Source of the DNA: Alitta virens
Taxonomy: Eukaryota; Annelida; Polychaeta; Phyllodocida; Nereididae
Assembly: GCA_932294295.1 (NCBI GenBank)
Contig: OW028578.1
Location: forward strand, 37,656,685-37,720,684
Direction of reading: 5' to 3'
Length of the DNA stretch: 64,000 nucleotides
The notes under the pieces were generated by a model that ran no database searches, was not told where the DNA came from, and was given only the letters and a program-made list of their open reading frames with translations. The translations under genes were made by a program, and so were the position numbers. Every line of letters starts with the position of its first letter. Position 1 is the stretch's first letter. Shown here one piece after another: positions 12,007-23,395 of this stretch.

Positions 12007-12220
12007 ATCATATATATAAGTTTTATTGATGTTATTATGTCAAATATGACATATTTGTCGCAAGCATCAATACATTAAAATTCAACAGAACATTTTGCAA
12101 GACATGAGTACTCTGTACATTTTAAATAAAATAAATATAAATTCATTAAAATAAGAGAAAAAATAAAAATACATTTAGCAATGGTTCCAGCCACCAAGTG
12201 AAAGTTACTTACATAGATGA
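12007..12220 (-). mobile_element. 3' end of a LINE related to the 32.5-kb element
   Basis: ATATATATAAGTTTTATTGA at the start and AGCAATGGTTCCAGCCACCA near 12180 parallel the inverted 3' end at 43968 (ATATATAGATTTTATTGACA ... AATCAAGGTTCCAGCCACCA). The middle has diverged. A short truncated copy of a sister family is the best reading. Confidence 0.5.
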
Positions 12221-12599
12221 TTATAGTTAACATCATATCGGCAATTCTATGTACTATATAATATTTTTTTACCTACACATTTATACATGGAAGTAGATGT
12301 AGGTAGATATATCATAAGCTCATCAACAAACATCACATCACATGCAGTAGTAACCTAGGTATATACATTATACAATACAGGATTGTGTCCTAACACATTA
12401 TGTCTACAGTTTCAAGCAGTTTATATACAGTTGCGCTAGAAGATTTGTTCTGAAGTGTTATTAAGGTCACTTTTTTTAATGATTTGAAGATTCAGGATTT
12501 GACTGTGCAAACCCAGGAGAAATATCAAGATTGCTTAAACATGTCTTTTGTTTTCAAGTTTGACCTTACATTTATTTTACACGTAGGAAGTTTAACATC

Positions 12600-12864
12600 C
12601 TCACCCTTGATACCATTAACCAATTCCTAACCATATGAACATACATTATCTATTTCTCATAATAAACATAATTGTCAATGGACACTTGCTGCTTTAACTT
12701 TACATTAATGATGCAAAATTATATAATATCTGTTCGAAGTGGACCCAACTTACTTTTAGTACATGTTGTGTACTTAAGCATACATATATGCATACTGAAG
12801 GAAGTAGTGCAATTTGATGGATTTTTTTTTCTTTTTATGTCGAATAAACCCGTTTGAGTCTGAG
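12600..12864 (+). mobile_element. Probable LINE 3' end with TGAGTC tail (plus)
   Basis: Ends ATGTCGAATAAACCCGTTTG then AGTCTGAGTCTG: AATAAA followed by a short TGAGTC-type repeat, as in the minus-strand tail at 8577. The 61-codon frame over it has no recognised homology. Confidence 0.4.
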
Positions 12865-12869
12865 TCTGC

Positions 12870-14050
12870 CATTAATAAGTTTTAAGAGTACAGCATATGT
12901 CTCACAGAAAAATGATTGATTGATATATTGATTGATTGCAATATATTTTAACATAAGACAACTTTAACAATATTATTGTGGTTTTCTAAACATGTAAACT
13001 GGTAGAAGATTTGTAAAAAATAAAATTACGTTAAAAGCCTGAAATTTATTAACCACTGATGTTGGGGGCTCCACTTCACATTTCATGTCGAATGGGCCAG
13101 CTGGATCTCAATACCCGTGGGTTCTAGTTTCTAAAAGCAAGATTTTGTGAAAATGTTCAAAATTAGGAAGGGCAAATTAAGTACCCTTCCCAGTGGGACT
13201 CATAGTCGACTAGCCCTTTTGACCAAAATAAACCACCCAAAAACCCAGTAACACCCCTCCAATCTATTTCTATGCACTTATTTGAGTGCTGGATATTTTT
13301 AGTGTAATTACACAGCAATAGGAAAGGCACTTCCACCTCAAAACACCACTTTAATCCTAATTATTGGTGTTACCTTTTCATTGCTTTGTGTTTAATGCAT
13401 TCATCTCCTATAACACCCACTCTTTCTGGGTAATATTAGAGCATATTTTGTTAAGAGCAGGGGCTTAGCTTAGTAGTAGCACGCTTGCCTGCCAACCATT
13501 GGTATGTTGACCGATATTATTAACAAAAGGAATCTGAAATTGGCAATTAGGCTTGATAAGGTACATATGTACATTACTATTGCTAATGGGTATTGACATT
13601 GCTAATGTTCCTGCTGTTAACACAAGAACTATTATTAACAATTATTTGCCCACGGGGAAAAAGTTCATTCAACTTGACTGTATATGTACTAAGACATGCA
13701 TTTAAAAAAAAAGATTGTGCCGCCCTCTAAGGCAATTTCTAGCTGTTCAAGTGGGTTGAAACTTTGCCAACTTCCACTCACAGTCTCTCACAAACCCTCC
13801 ACTGTATATTTATATAACAAAAATGATATTTCCCTCTAACCACTTTCTTTGTTAAATTCAGTTTTATTTATCTTTTATCTAAACCCTTCATAGCGATGTA
13901 TTTACTGATGTTAAAATGAACTTTCAAATGAAATCCCCTGGTGGCAGACATGCTAGCAGCTGTATGCCAAAATGTCTGTCTCCAACACCATATTTAAACT
14001 TATTGTATACAAATATTCTTATTGTAAATGATTATTATTATGGTTGGAAT
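12870..14050. other. Anonymous stretch
   Basis: Mostly unrecognised AT-rich DNA. At 13465-13505 a tRNA-like GGGGCTTAGCTTAGTAGTAG then CACGCTTGCCTGCCAACC resembles a decayed SINE head without a B box. Confidence 0.4.
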
Positions 14051-14057
14051 AAATGCA

Positions 14058-14099
<42 letters not shown>

Positions 14100-14109
14100 C
14101 TCCTCTCTC

Positions 14110-14160
<51 letters not shown>

Positions 14161-14163
14161 CCC

Positions 14164-14196
<33 letters not shown>

Positions 14197-14234
14197 TCTC
14201 TCTTCTCTCTCTCTCCTCCTCTCTCTCTCCCCTC

Positions 14235-14288
<54 letters not shown>

Positions 14289-14304
14289 TTCCTCTCTCTC
14301 GCTC

Positions 14305-14340
<36 letters not shown>

Positions 14341-14347
14341 CTCTCTC

Positions 14348-14390
<43 letters not shown>

Positions 14391-14391
14391 T
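14058..14391. repeat. CT dinucleotide microsatellite with CCTCT interruptions
   Basis: About 330 bp of CT repeats. All frames across it (poly-Leu/Ser on one strand, poly-Arg/Glu on the other) are artefacts. Confidence 0.98.
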
Positions 14392-14414
14392 TGATTGATA
14401 AAATAAGAGTGGGG

Positions 14415-14505
14415 GACGGGTAATGAAACACGTCATATACATTTACCCTAATACCCCACGAGTGGGATCTTTTACTTACCTCAGCATAGACACGATACAT
14501 GTAGT
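14415..14505 (-). mobile_element. SINE-B fragment
   Basis: TACATTTACCCTAATACCCC then ACGAGTGGGATCTTTTACTT and CCTCAGCATAGACAC is the reverse complement of the SINE-B body (GTCTATGCTGAGG..AAGTAAAAGATCCCACCC..GGGTAAATGTA). Both ends are missing. Confidence 0.65.
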
Positions 14506-14826
14506 ACAAATACAGGTGTCAGCCAGTGAAATACACAGTGTAGAGTAAAGCAAGTTATCACTCATCATTATCACAGATGGCCCCCCAGTAGCGACAAATA
14601 TTTTGTCTTTGGGGGGTCTCTTCATTCATAATTATATAGTTCATCCATTGCATCTCATCCCATCAAGTCGTTCTTGATACTATCATATGATTATGAATGA
14701 AATAAAAGAGATCGGTCTCTTAAGCCCCGTTCCCACATAGCCGAGTTACTCGTAGTCAACTCGTAGTAATAACAAAAATTACGTAACACCCAAAATTCGA
14801 GGAGTTGGCGACGAATTTTTGCGGAA

Positions 14827-14998
14827 AAAATGACCAGGAGTGACTCGCCGAGTTACTCGCCGAATTACTCGCCGAGTTACTCGGCGGGTTCAGCGAGCGA
14901 CTCGCCGAGTACCAGGAGTGACTCGCCGAGTACCAGGAGTAACTCGCCGAGTACCAGGAGTAACTCGCCGAGTACCAGGAGTAACTCGCCGGGTGAAG
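14827..14998. repeat. Left subterminal array, 21-bp unit GAGTACCAGGAGTAACTCGCC
   Basis: A run of ACTCGCCGAGT palindromes becomes a regular 21-bp tandem (GAGTACCAGGAGTAACTCGC repeated about four to five times). The short Ser/Arg/Pro-rich frames over it come from the repeat. Confidence 0.9.
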
Positions 14999-15039
14999 CA
15001 AGGTGTCTACGACAGCGACGAGTCACCCATCGAATGATA

Positions 15040-16332
15040 GGCCGACGCCAGCCTACCTGCATTCTCAGATGAATATCTCGCTTAATATTTGGTCTATTTT
15101 CGATCCGAAAAAACCTATGGAGTCACTATGAATTATACTACAAAACAATCTTTATTTGACGAAAATCGGACTAATATTAAGGGAGCAGTAGCTTTTTGAA
15201 GAAGCGCTCAGCTTTCTGCGTTAATACAGTCTGGGCGCGGACGCTTCAGGGAGCACCAGTATAAGTAAATTAAATATAGCAAATAAAATCACAGATCAAA
15301 TCACAAATACTAATTACAATATCAATATTAGATTTAAATTTTACAAAATATACACAAATTTATACTGATCATAATATCACAATAAGATTCAAATTAACAC
15401 AAAAAGATAAGAAAGTTATACAAATATAATCATTGCCTGGTAATTACAATTAAATATATTGCTTTTAATTAATGAAAGCAATTACATATTTTTGTAATTG
15501 TGAATGACAATCAAGACAATGTCATATTACTGTGTCATCTTTGAACAAACCATGAAATGACAGGTCAAAGAACCCCAATTTAGGCAATTAGGCAATTGAC
15601 ACATGTATTGAATTTGCTGTATGCTCTACACCCATTCTTTGTATCATTCAAAATGCTAATAGCAATTGACATAACAGTCATGGCAGTTGGCAGAATGAGT
15701 AGAAATGAATTGCAATAAAGCTCATCCAAACAATGTATATAAAATGGTCAAAAATATTGACCACACCATTCATGTCAGGGCCATACACAGAGCACCTTGC
15801 CGCCGCCAGACTACCTGCCTTCTCAGACAAATATCTCGCTTAATATTTGGTCTATTTTCAATCTGAAAATCTGTGTGGAATAAGTATGAACTCGACTATA
15901 ATTCAATATTTATTTGACGAAAATCGGACTAATATTAGGGGAGCAGCAGCCTTTTAAAGTAGCGCTCAGCCTTACCTGCATTGATACAGTCCGGGCGCGG
16001 ACGTCTGCGAGAGCACCACTGTTTGCCTCCGCCAACTTAGCTGCCTTCTCAGACGAATATCTCGCTTAATATTTGGTCTATTTTCAATCCGAAAACGCGT
16101 ATGGAATCAGTATGATTTATACTACAATTCAGTCCTGATTTGACGAAAATCGGATTAATATAAATGGAGCAGCAGCCACCGCAAGACAACTGCCTTCTCA
16201 GACAAATATCTCGCTTAATATTCGGGTTTTTTTAAATCCGAAAATACGTATGGAATCACTATGAATTATACTACAAAACAATCTTTATTTGACGAAAATA
16301 GGACTGATATTAGAGGAGCAGCGGCCTTTTAT
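15040..16332. repeat. Four degenerate internal units of the 2.1-kb element
   Basis: Units begin near 15040, 15797, 16020 and 16178. Each carries CTTCTCAGAC(A/G)AATATCTCGC, TTAATATTTGGTCTATTTTC, a TGACGAAAATCGGACTAATA block and an AGCAGC end. Between unit 1 and unit 2 lies a separate 530-bp AT-rich insertion (15263-15789) flanked by GAGCACC on both sides, a likely 7-bp target duplication. Confidence 0.75.
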
Positions 16333-16386
16333 ATTATATACGACCCCCTACGCTGATGATGCATGTACTAAAGGTAGAACTCGACG

Positions 16387-16745
16387 AGTTACTCGGCGAG
16401 TTACTCCTACAACTCGGTGAGTTACTCCTACAACTCGCCGAGTGTAATACGAGCGAAAATAGCGCCGAGTAACTCGCCGAGTTCGAGGAGTAACTCGGCG
16501 AGTTCGAGGAGTAACTCGGCGAGTTCGAGGAGTAACTCGGCGAGTTTGAGGAGTAACTCGGCGAGTTCGAGGAGTAACTCGGCGAGTCATGGCCGAGTTT
16601 TTGGACTCCTGGATAATTCGCCGAGTGTGCCGTGCAGCACGGCATACTCGGGAGACTCGGCAAACTCGGCTCCAAATCTCACGAGTTCGCTACGAGACTC
16701 AGGAGTTACTCGCCGAGCATCTCTCGAGTGCGAGGAGTAATCGCC
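16387..16745. repeat. Right subterminal array, 21-bp unit GAGTTCGAGGAGTAACTCGGC
   Basis: About five regular copies at 16478-16586, flanked by irregular ACTCGGCGAGT palindromes. The unit differs from the left array at only a few positions and runs in the same direction, not inverted. Confidence 0.9.
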
Positions 16746-16834
16746 AAGTTTAGTAAGAGTTGGGCCCGAGAGGCGTGTTACGTAATACTACGAGTTGACT
16801 ACGAGTAACTCGGCTATGTGGGAACGGGGCTTTA

Positions 16835-16900
16835 GGTGGGGGCCTAGCTCAGTGGTAGTGCGCTGGGCTTCCAATTACTAGGTCCTGGGTCATCGTCTGA
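16835..16900 (+). mobile_element. SINE-A head fragment
   Basis: GGTGGGGGCCTAGCTCAGTG then GTAGTGCGCTGGGCTTCCAA and TTACTAGGTCCTGGGTCATC: A box intact, then homology stops at the B box. It abuts the TTTA at the right end of the 2.1-kb element. Confidence 0.7.
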
Positions 16901-17165
16901 TCGTACAACAAAAATGCAAAATGTCTCTGAATACCCTTATTTTACGTAGCAAGTTCCTTTTGTCCATTACGACTGGCCTGAAGCTCAGCAGGTTATTTTA
17001 CCAGCAGTCAGAGGAAGATGTAATGATGAGATGGTAATCCTTAAAGTCCGCATCATGATACACATATACTGGGTCATTCACTTGGCATAGACACTGGCTT
17101 TGAGGTACCATCAATTCAACATGTCATGCAATCGACAACCAGTTGTCATTTCCCTTATGAAGAGT

Positions 17166-17466
17166 GACATTGAATAGAGTCTTTTCACTGAGCAGCCCTG
17201 AATTCCGCAAGAAATGAGTCTTTCCACTCTTCTTATTACTCATTTTGCTTTTTAGACAGATTCAATAAAAATTATTTTCTCAGGCAAATAACAAAAATCA
17301 ATTGAATGATAAGATGTCAAATATACATTAAAATGCACTAAAAATACTGCTGCTTGGATGCACTTTGCTTCGGCCAATCACAGTCAAGGGCAGCAACATC
17401 TTCAGCCAATAGAATTGCAGTATTCTGTCATAGCCACCTGGTTGAAATACAGAGGACCTTCCGTGA
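17166..17466 (+). repeat. 300-bp dispersed repeat, arm 1
   Basis: It is the reverse complement of 21352-21651 with scattered substitutions and small indels. Shared blocks include GAGCAGCCCTGAATTC, CAATTGAATGATAAGATGTC, TTGCTTCGGCCAATCACAGT and ATTCTGTCATAGCCACCTGG. No coding sense was recognised. Confidence 0.75.
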
Positions 17467-17861
17467 AAACACTTTGTCTCATTCTTCCCTTTGTTGGTTT
17501 TAATAGGAAGTGGTGACCATCCAAGGTCCACATAACTATAGCACTGTTTTATTAATATCTGGAATTAAAGACCAGTATTCAAGGTTTTTTATACTATTAG
17601 ATGAATCCATTATCTCAAAATACTGGAGAATAAGACTTTCAAGCACTTTGTGCAAAAGCCATGGACAGCCAAAGTGACCCAAATACAGGGCAACATCACT
17701 TTTGCTGCCCATTAAACCTTGTATAAATCTATTATGAGTTTCAATGAACTTTATTGTGTATGTATATCTTCTTATTTATATATTAATTAATATTTTAAGT
17801 CCTTTAGATGACATGAAATGCACTAACTCTTCGACGTATATTGTTCGCCAAAGCGACTAAT

Positions 17862-17927
17862 GAAAGCTACCAATGAAAGCTACCAATGAAATCTACCAAT
17901 GAAAGCTACCAATGAAAGCTACCCAAT
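17862..17927. repeat. 13-bp tandem repeat AATGAAAGCTACC x5
   Basis: Five consecutive copies, one with a G-to-T change (AATGAAATCTACC). Confidence 0.9.
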
Positions 17928-17929
17928 TT

Positions 17930-18540
17930 ATTGCAACTTAAGCATACAGTGATGATCACTCAACAATACTTCATTATATATAACAGGCAGAACAAAGAAG
18001 AATGATGAAAAAAATCAGGTCAAAAAAGTAGAATAGTGTCCAAGAAAATTGAGATAATAATAAAAAAGATAGACGAAGGGGATTACAAAAAATCAGATTA
18101 TAACAATAAATACAAAGCTTGACAAATAAAGTATAAAAATAATCAAAAATATTATAATTAAATCCATGAGTACGGATGTTTGATAATATAGAATATCAAT
18201 AGATATCAATAGATAAGAATGGAGATGATAACGACATGACTGAAAACAAAAAAAAATTACTTTTGTGACATTACTATGGGATGGCTAAATTTCGTCTATG
18301 GGGAAAATAAAACAGGACTATGCAAGGGATATGAACGATTTATTGTATAATCAGATGAGGCGTTAGATATGTTATTATGTACAATAGCTCTGGTATAGGC
18401 ATAAAGCAGAAGCAGTAGATGTAATGATGAGTTGATTGTGCTCACATTACAGTCCAGTTAGCTTTTTAGTTTTCAAGATGGTTTTTACAGACATTGTACA
18501 GTTAGGGTCATATTTACATGCAGCTGAGTATAATACAAAC
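17930..18540. other. No recognised feature
   Basis: AT-rich sequence without a supported gene or repeat boundary. Confidence 0.4.
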
Positions 18541-19885
18541 ATTTTATTGTGACAACAATTCTGTTGTAAATTTCCAATCAACAATGGTTTTAATATGAAG
18601 GACATCAGGTGAATTATCTAATAGTAAATCAAATGCAAATTGAGGCATAACCCCTTTACGTATTACGTAACATTTTCTCGCACCAAGTCCAAAAAAAATG
18701 AGAAAACTATCACCAGAATTTGGCTTAAAGTGGCACTGCCTGTTAAATTTGCAATTTTCTAAGATGCTGTCAATCAGTTGAAAATTACCTTTATTAATCA
18801 AGGCACACTAAATTTGTGTGAATTAATGATTTTATAAGACATTAATTACTTAAAAATAGATTATACATTGATTGAAAATCCAGACCAAAACATTGGAAAC
18901 ACAATGGAAATGACATCATCACCATTGTTCAGTATTGTGATGTCATCACTGGGTTTTTATATATTGAGTTTTTGATGGCATGAAAAACTAATATTTATAT
19001 TATTTATTGTAAATCAAAACTAAATTGTTGTGCTAAAGTGGGTATGTAATGGTGAAAAATATCATGAGACAAGAAGGCAGTATTGATTTATATCATTATT
19101 TTAATGTGCAAATTTGACAGACAGTGCACCTATAATATATGAGAAAAAATATCAAAGCTCTTTCATTGCCAAAACATATTTTATTGGACAAATCATTAGC
19201 CGTTGAGGTTAGTGTACTTTTATGACCACTTTTTTGACCCCAACTGTGTATGTTTCATTATCACAGTTCTGTTTCTATGTCTTCAATTCTGGCTACCAAG
19301 CTGTTTTGAATATGTAAGCTTTATTTCGTATTAAACGTGCACAAACCCACACACCCTATATACAAATTACAATAGAATTGTAGATAAAACAAATAGTAAA
19401 ATCGCTGTGTTAAAAATCATTCAATACTCCTATTTTAAGCATGAAACTGCCATCATGTTACCCAAATGCACAGATTTTGAAACATATGAATGATTTAACG
19501 TCATTGGCGATAAATTGCCCTATTCAGTGTCTATTTCAAGCAACCATTTACCTCATATACAATGTAAAAGGTAGTAGTTTATTCAATTATGACATATAAT
19601 ATATTTTTTTAATGACATGAAATGTGATATGTTGATGATAGCATAGATCGCACAATATAAAAGGTCTTCATTTATTTCTGCAAGTAATTTGATTTGATAT
19701 CATCCACAAAATGACTTAATAAGATGATAGGAAACCTATCTGTTTTTACTCTAGCAATTTAAGTTATTTTGATATCAGGTAACAGGATAGGATTGCAATT
19801 TGATTGTGATGCAGTGGTGAATAATTAATGATAAGGGGCTGCTGTTATAAACCATTTTAATGCAGATGAGTAGAGCTCTGTGATA

Positions 19886-20228
19886 AATAGATAGATAGAC
19901 AGATAGATAGATTGATGGATTGATGGATTGATGGATTGATAGATTGATAGATTGATGGAAAAAGCAGCCCTCCAAGGCCAGTTCTTGCCACTATATATAT
20001 CGAGGGTTGATTGATGAGGTGAGAGTCCACCCATGTTACACATTTACCCAATGGGTGGGATCTTTTACCTGCCTAAGTATAGAAACCGAGTACAAGGGAT
20101 TGCCAATTTAGCGTCTTAACCGAACGACATCTAGCTTGAATGTTGCTCATGAAGGGTGCCTGGGCCTGAGATTGAACCCGGGCCCTTCAATTGAGCAGGT
20201 GAGCATCTTACTACTAAACCACCCAGTC
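19886..20228 (-). mobile_element. SINE-B copy with GATA-type tail
   Basis: On the minus strand: a tRNA-like head with B box (GGGTTCAATCTCAGG-like), TTCATGAGCAACATTC, the AGTATAGA..AGGTAAAAGATCCCACC body, GGGTAAATG, CACCTCATCAATCAACCCTC, TGGCAAGAACTGGCCTTGGA, then a CTATCTATCTGTC tail (19886-19957 on the plus strand as GATA/GATG units). Pol III promoter parts are inferred from the boxes. Confidence 0.75.
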
Positions 20229-20349
20229 AGCTTCTGGTAGCCGGTTATTAAGCTTCAGACCCATAGCATTGAAACGACAGGGATAATATTATACGTCATT
20301 CACGTTTTACCACATCGTATCTGCCTTTCTTTCTCTACAGCTGCCTCTC

Positions 20350-20540
20350 GAGGTCAGGGGCCTAGCTCAGAGGTAGCACTCTGGGCTTCCAGCCGCTGGG
20401 TCCCAGGTTTGATCCCCGGTCGAGCCTAAGATGGAAGGTTGTTTCATCCTTTTGTCTCATTACCATGGTCTCTGCCTGTCCTACTTAGCCCAACTGGTGA
20501 AGAAATACAGGACATAAAGCCCTAATCACACACATATACA
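20350..20540 (+). mobile_element. SINE-A, full-length with 17-bp target duplication
   Basis: AGGTCAGGGGCCTAGCTCAG head, B box GGTTTGATCCCCGGTCGAGC, family body and ACACACAC tail. A perfect 17-bp duplication (CTCTACAGCTGCCTCTC) occurs at 20333-20349 and 20541-20557. Confidence 0.93.
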
Positions 20541-20639
20541 CTCTACAGCTGCCTCTCCAGTTATGCATTGTGTTTAATAACATTTCAACAAATGTAATAA
20601 GTATATTGTCTGTGCTTATGTACTTAGGCATGCAAGAAC

Positions 20640-20760
20640 TAGATAGGCAAGAGAGCGTGCATTGCACAGAGCCCTGTGTTGGCCACTGCAGTTCGAAATG
20701 TTCACCTATAGTGTTTACCACCCTTGCCACGAGGAGGTTCAGGACTTTGAAAGGCATAAT
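20640..20760 (-). repeat. Dispersed repeat shared with 54850-54950
   Basis: In reverse complement, CTCGTGGCAAGGGTGGTAAA and GAACATTTCGAACTGC parallel CTTGTGGCAAGGGTGGTAAC and GAAGACTTCGAACTGC near 54873. Identity of the family is unknown. Confidence 0.55.
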
Positions 20761-20809
20761 GATTCGACAATGTTCATGTTCCTATATTTAGTACTCATTT
20801 TTGTCAACG

Positions 20810-21162
20810 AATTATAAGATATAAAGGCGCTGTCATCTATAATTATTTTGCAAATATTGTTCCACAACACCTATCAATTAATGCCATGAAACGCCATGTT
20901 AAAAAATACTTCCTGTACAATAGTTGAGAAACATAAAATTATGTATATTATTTACTATTGGATTTAATATGTACTTAGCCGTTTATTAGTTTTCAATTAT
21001 CCAAGCTATACATAAATATTGTATAATATAATTGTATATAGTTTACCAAATATGCACGTATGTGCATCTGGTTGGAATTATTTGAATGTTTAATATCATG
21101 TGATCTATATAATACTATGTATATTGTTTGAATCCGATAAATGAACTCAACTCAACTCAACA
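20810..21162 (+). pseudogene. LINE 3' end: RT C-terminus plus AACTC tail
   Basis: The plus strand reads YKGAVIYNYFANIVPQHLSI then NAMKRHVKKYFLYNS and a stop, a typical ORF2 C-terminal pattern. A 230-bp AT-rich 3' UTR follows, ending GATAAATGAACTCAACTCAA. Heavily 5' truncated. Confidence 0.7.
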
Positions 21163-21351
21163 ATGGCGATGACGATGAACAATGATGACAAAATTGCCTG
21201 TTATTTTGTTAAATTTTAGATAACAAAGGTAATTCTACAAAAGAAAATAGTATTGGGAATCACACTGTGTGAAGTTTGCAATATCAAGGTATACCTTTCG
21301 TACCAATGAGGGTAAATCAAATACACAAAGAATATGTGACTACACCAAGAC

Positions 21352-21651
21352 AAGGTTCTCTGTATTTCCACCAGGTGGCTATGACAGAATACTGAATTCT
21401 ATTGGCTGAAAATTTTCCCGCCCTTGACTGTGATTAGCCGAAGCAAAGTGCATCCAAGCAGCAGTATTTTTAATGTATATTTGACATCTTATCATTCAAT
21501 TGATTTTTGTTATTTGCCTGAAAAAGTTATATTATAATAGTGGGTTAAGATTTTCTATGTCTGAAAAGCAAAACGAGTAATAAGAGGAGAGGAAAGACTT
21601 ATGTCTTGCTGAATTCAGGGCTGCTCAGTGAAAAGACTCTTAGAGTCATGC
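21352..21651 (-). repeat. 300-bp dispersed repeat, arm 2
   Basis: Reverse-complement partner of 17166-17466. The two arms are about 3.9 kb apart and could fold back. Confidence 0.75.
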
Positions 21652-21772
21652 TTTTTTTATATACCACATGGCTATATCCAGAAACTGGTATTGGGCGTGT
21701 GCTATGCTATGCGAGGTATTCAGTTTAATAATATACATTTCGTACCGCTGAGGTAAAAAGAGAAATTAAAGA

Positions 21773-21843
21773 ATAATTGACCTCAAGGCGCTAGTTGAGT
21801 GTCCAATGTTTTCACACTCAACCAGCGCCTTAAGGTCAATTAT
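21773..21843. repeat. 71-bp hairpin (30-bp arms)
   Basis: ATAATTGACCTCAAGGCGCT then AGTTGAGTGT pairs with ACACTCAACCAGCGCCTTAA then GGTCAATTAT, two mismatches, with an 11-nt loop. It could be a tiny MITE or a structured RNA; there is no other evidence for either. Confidence 0.75.
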
Positions 21844-22375
21844 GGTTTTCTTTATACAAAATGGCTATATTTAGCAGCAGAAAGTTAAGAAACTGTAAAT
21901 AAGCAATAACTTAAACACATCGCCACAAAAATTACAACCTAACCCAACTTTAAATCAAATAATGTTTTAAAATGAATTTAAACCCCACGGAAATGACAAA
22001 TGTTAACTCCGAAGCCTCGAGTGGAGAGAGACTGTGTTTATTTTTAGAGCCACGTGCAAACCAATGACGTAAAACGAGGCTAAGTGACCAACTAATTAAA
22101 TTATGATCTCTGAAAGGTATCTGTATCTAGAACAGATCTGCTGTTTTGAAGGATGTTATGAATTGATATCTGAGAAAAAAAGAAGAAAAAGATGGGAAGC
22201 TGTTACATTTTGAACCTCTTAAATTAATGCTTTATTCAAGTTGTAAGAATTAATTTGTCAATGAACACATTGTCACAATTTACTATATTGGAGATGACTT
22301 TTTACCTTTCACCCCATTTACTCAAAAATTAAATATCTCAACTGACATTATTCAGATTATATTATGAAGAGAGTA

Positions 22376-22600
22376 TTGCTGTGGCTTAATGGTTAAGGCA
22401 TCCCCCTATTCCACATCGGCCAGCTCTACTGAAGGTCTCAGATTCGACCGCCGGCACAGCCACTCTTCATGAGCTACATCTCAGCAGCTGGATGTCAATA
22501 GCATCAGATGTTAAACTATAGGTGCCTTTAATTTGGCGTCTATGCTGAGGCAAGCAGAAGACCCCATCCATTGGGTAAATGTACCACATAGCTCATTATA
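22376..22600 (+). mobile_element. SINE-B relative, diverged
   Basis: Head TGCTGTGGCTTAATGGTTAA with B-box-like AGATTCGACCGCC, then CTTCATGAGC, GCAGCTGGATGTCAATAG, GCGTCTATGCTGAGGCAAGC and CCATTGGGTAAATGTACC. The 3' end is lost. The head suggests a different tRNA ancestor from the 56.7-kb copy. Confidence 0.65.
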
Positions 22601-23395
22601 TCATTCACAGAATATTTATCTTAACACTCAGTGATATTTGACCGATATAACATCAAGACAGCTCTTCCTTATACATCTTCCCATGTGAACATTCATAGAG
22701 ACCATTTTTGTCAAGCGGAAGACCCTTGGGGTCGACCTGCATAAACATGAAGCGTCTTGAGATTAACTTTTAATGGACATTTTCCATTTTAGTGGCCATT
22801 AATATGCAACGGTTCTATGTCGCTGTCATTGCTAGCTTTATAGTGACTTAATAACCATGATTCGATGCTACATGTTTGCTATATTTGGCAAAGTAAAGCT
22901 AAGCTAAAGAGTCTTCTGTCCTTATTTAAAGAATGTGTCGTCAGAACAATGTGTTTGCAGTAGATGCGGTCGCCTAAATCAGCTATTTCCCAAATGATGA
23001 CAGAATAGTGCTTCAACTGCAACCTAGCTAGACATACATGATGATTTTGTACAGGAGAAAATGACTCCAGTAAAAGCATTTTATATATTAAACAATATTC
23101 CTACTTATCCCTGATTTCTTTTGTACAGAAACGGCTGCGATAATTGTTGTTATTATCATTTATGCTGATAATATGATTGCACCATAAATAATTAATGCGC
23201 GTATAAACATTACATTGTATTACAACTATTATCTGAATGCAATGTAATTTAAAGTTCATAGTCTGTTATCACACAACATTACAGTTACACCCCTTTACTT
23301 GGCAGGCCTGTTTAAGCTTGAGTCTTTCCCAATGCCAAGAACATCAGCACATCAGGCTAAGAACTCAATCCACAATTGATCACTGCAGTTAGTTT

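Larger units (their letters stand above)
14724..16830. mobile_element. 2.1-kb non-autonomous DNA element with perfect 45-bp terminal inverted repeats
   Basis: Left end 14724-14768 begins GCCCCGTTCCCACATAGCCG. Right end 16786-16830 is its exact reverse complement over all 45 bases. After a 10-nt gap on the left the match resumes for TTACGTAACAC. It is flanked by TTAA (14720-14723) and TTTA (16831-16834), suggesting a TTAA-type target with one change. Inside both ends sit 21-bp arrays, and in the middle four degenerate copies of a 155-220-bp unit. No transposase frame was seen, so it must move in trans. TTAA targets are known for piggyBac and Kolobok groups; assignment to either is inference. 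Confidence 0.88.

Noticed and set aside
13465..13505. tRNA-Gly-like gene
   Set aside because: Only the 5' half resembles a tRNA; there is no B box or acceptor pairing.
13916..14509. Long Leu/Ser-rich and Arg/Glu-rich open frames up to 169 codons
   Set aside because: They are direct translations of the CT microsatellite; each strand gives the dipeptide expected from the repeat.
14756..16740. Ser/Arg/Pro repeat frames (SNSPSTR-type) on both strands
   Set aside because: Produced by the 21-bp subterminal arrays of the 2.1-kb element; 21 is a multiple of three, so frames stay open by chance.
18544..18801. 85-codon minus-strand frame
   Set aside because: It overlaps the dispersed repeat shared with 7300-7480 and has no protein motif.
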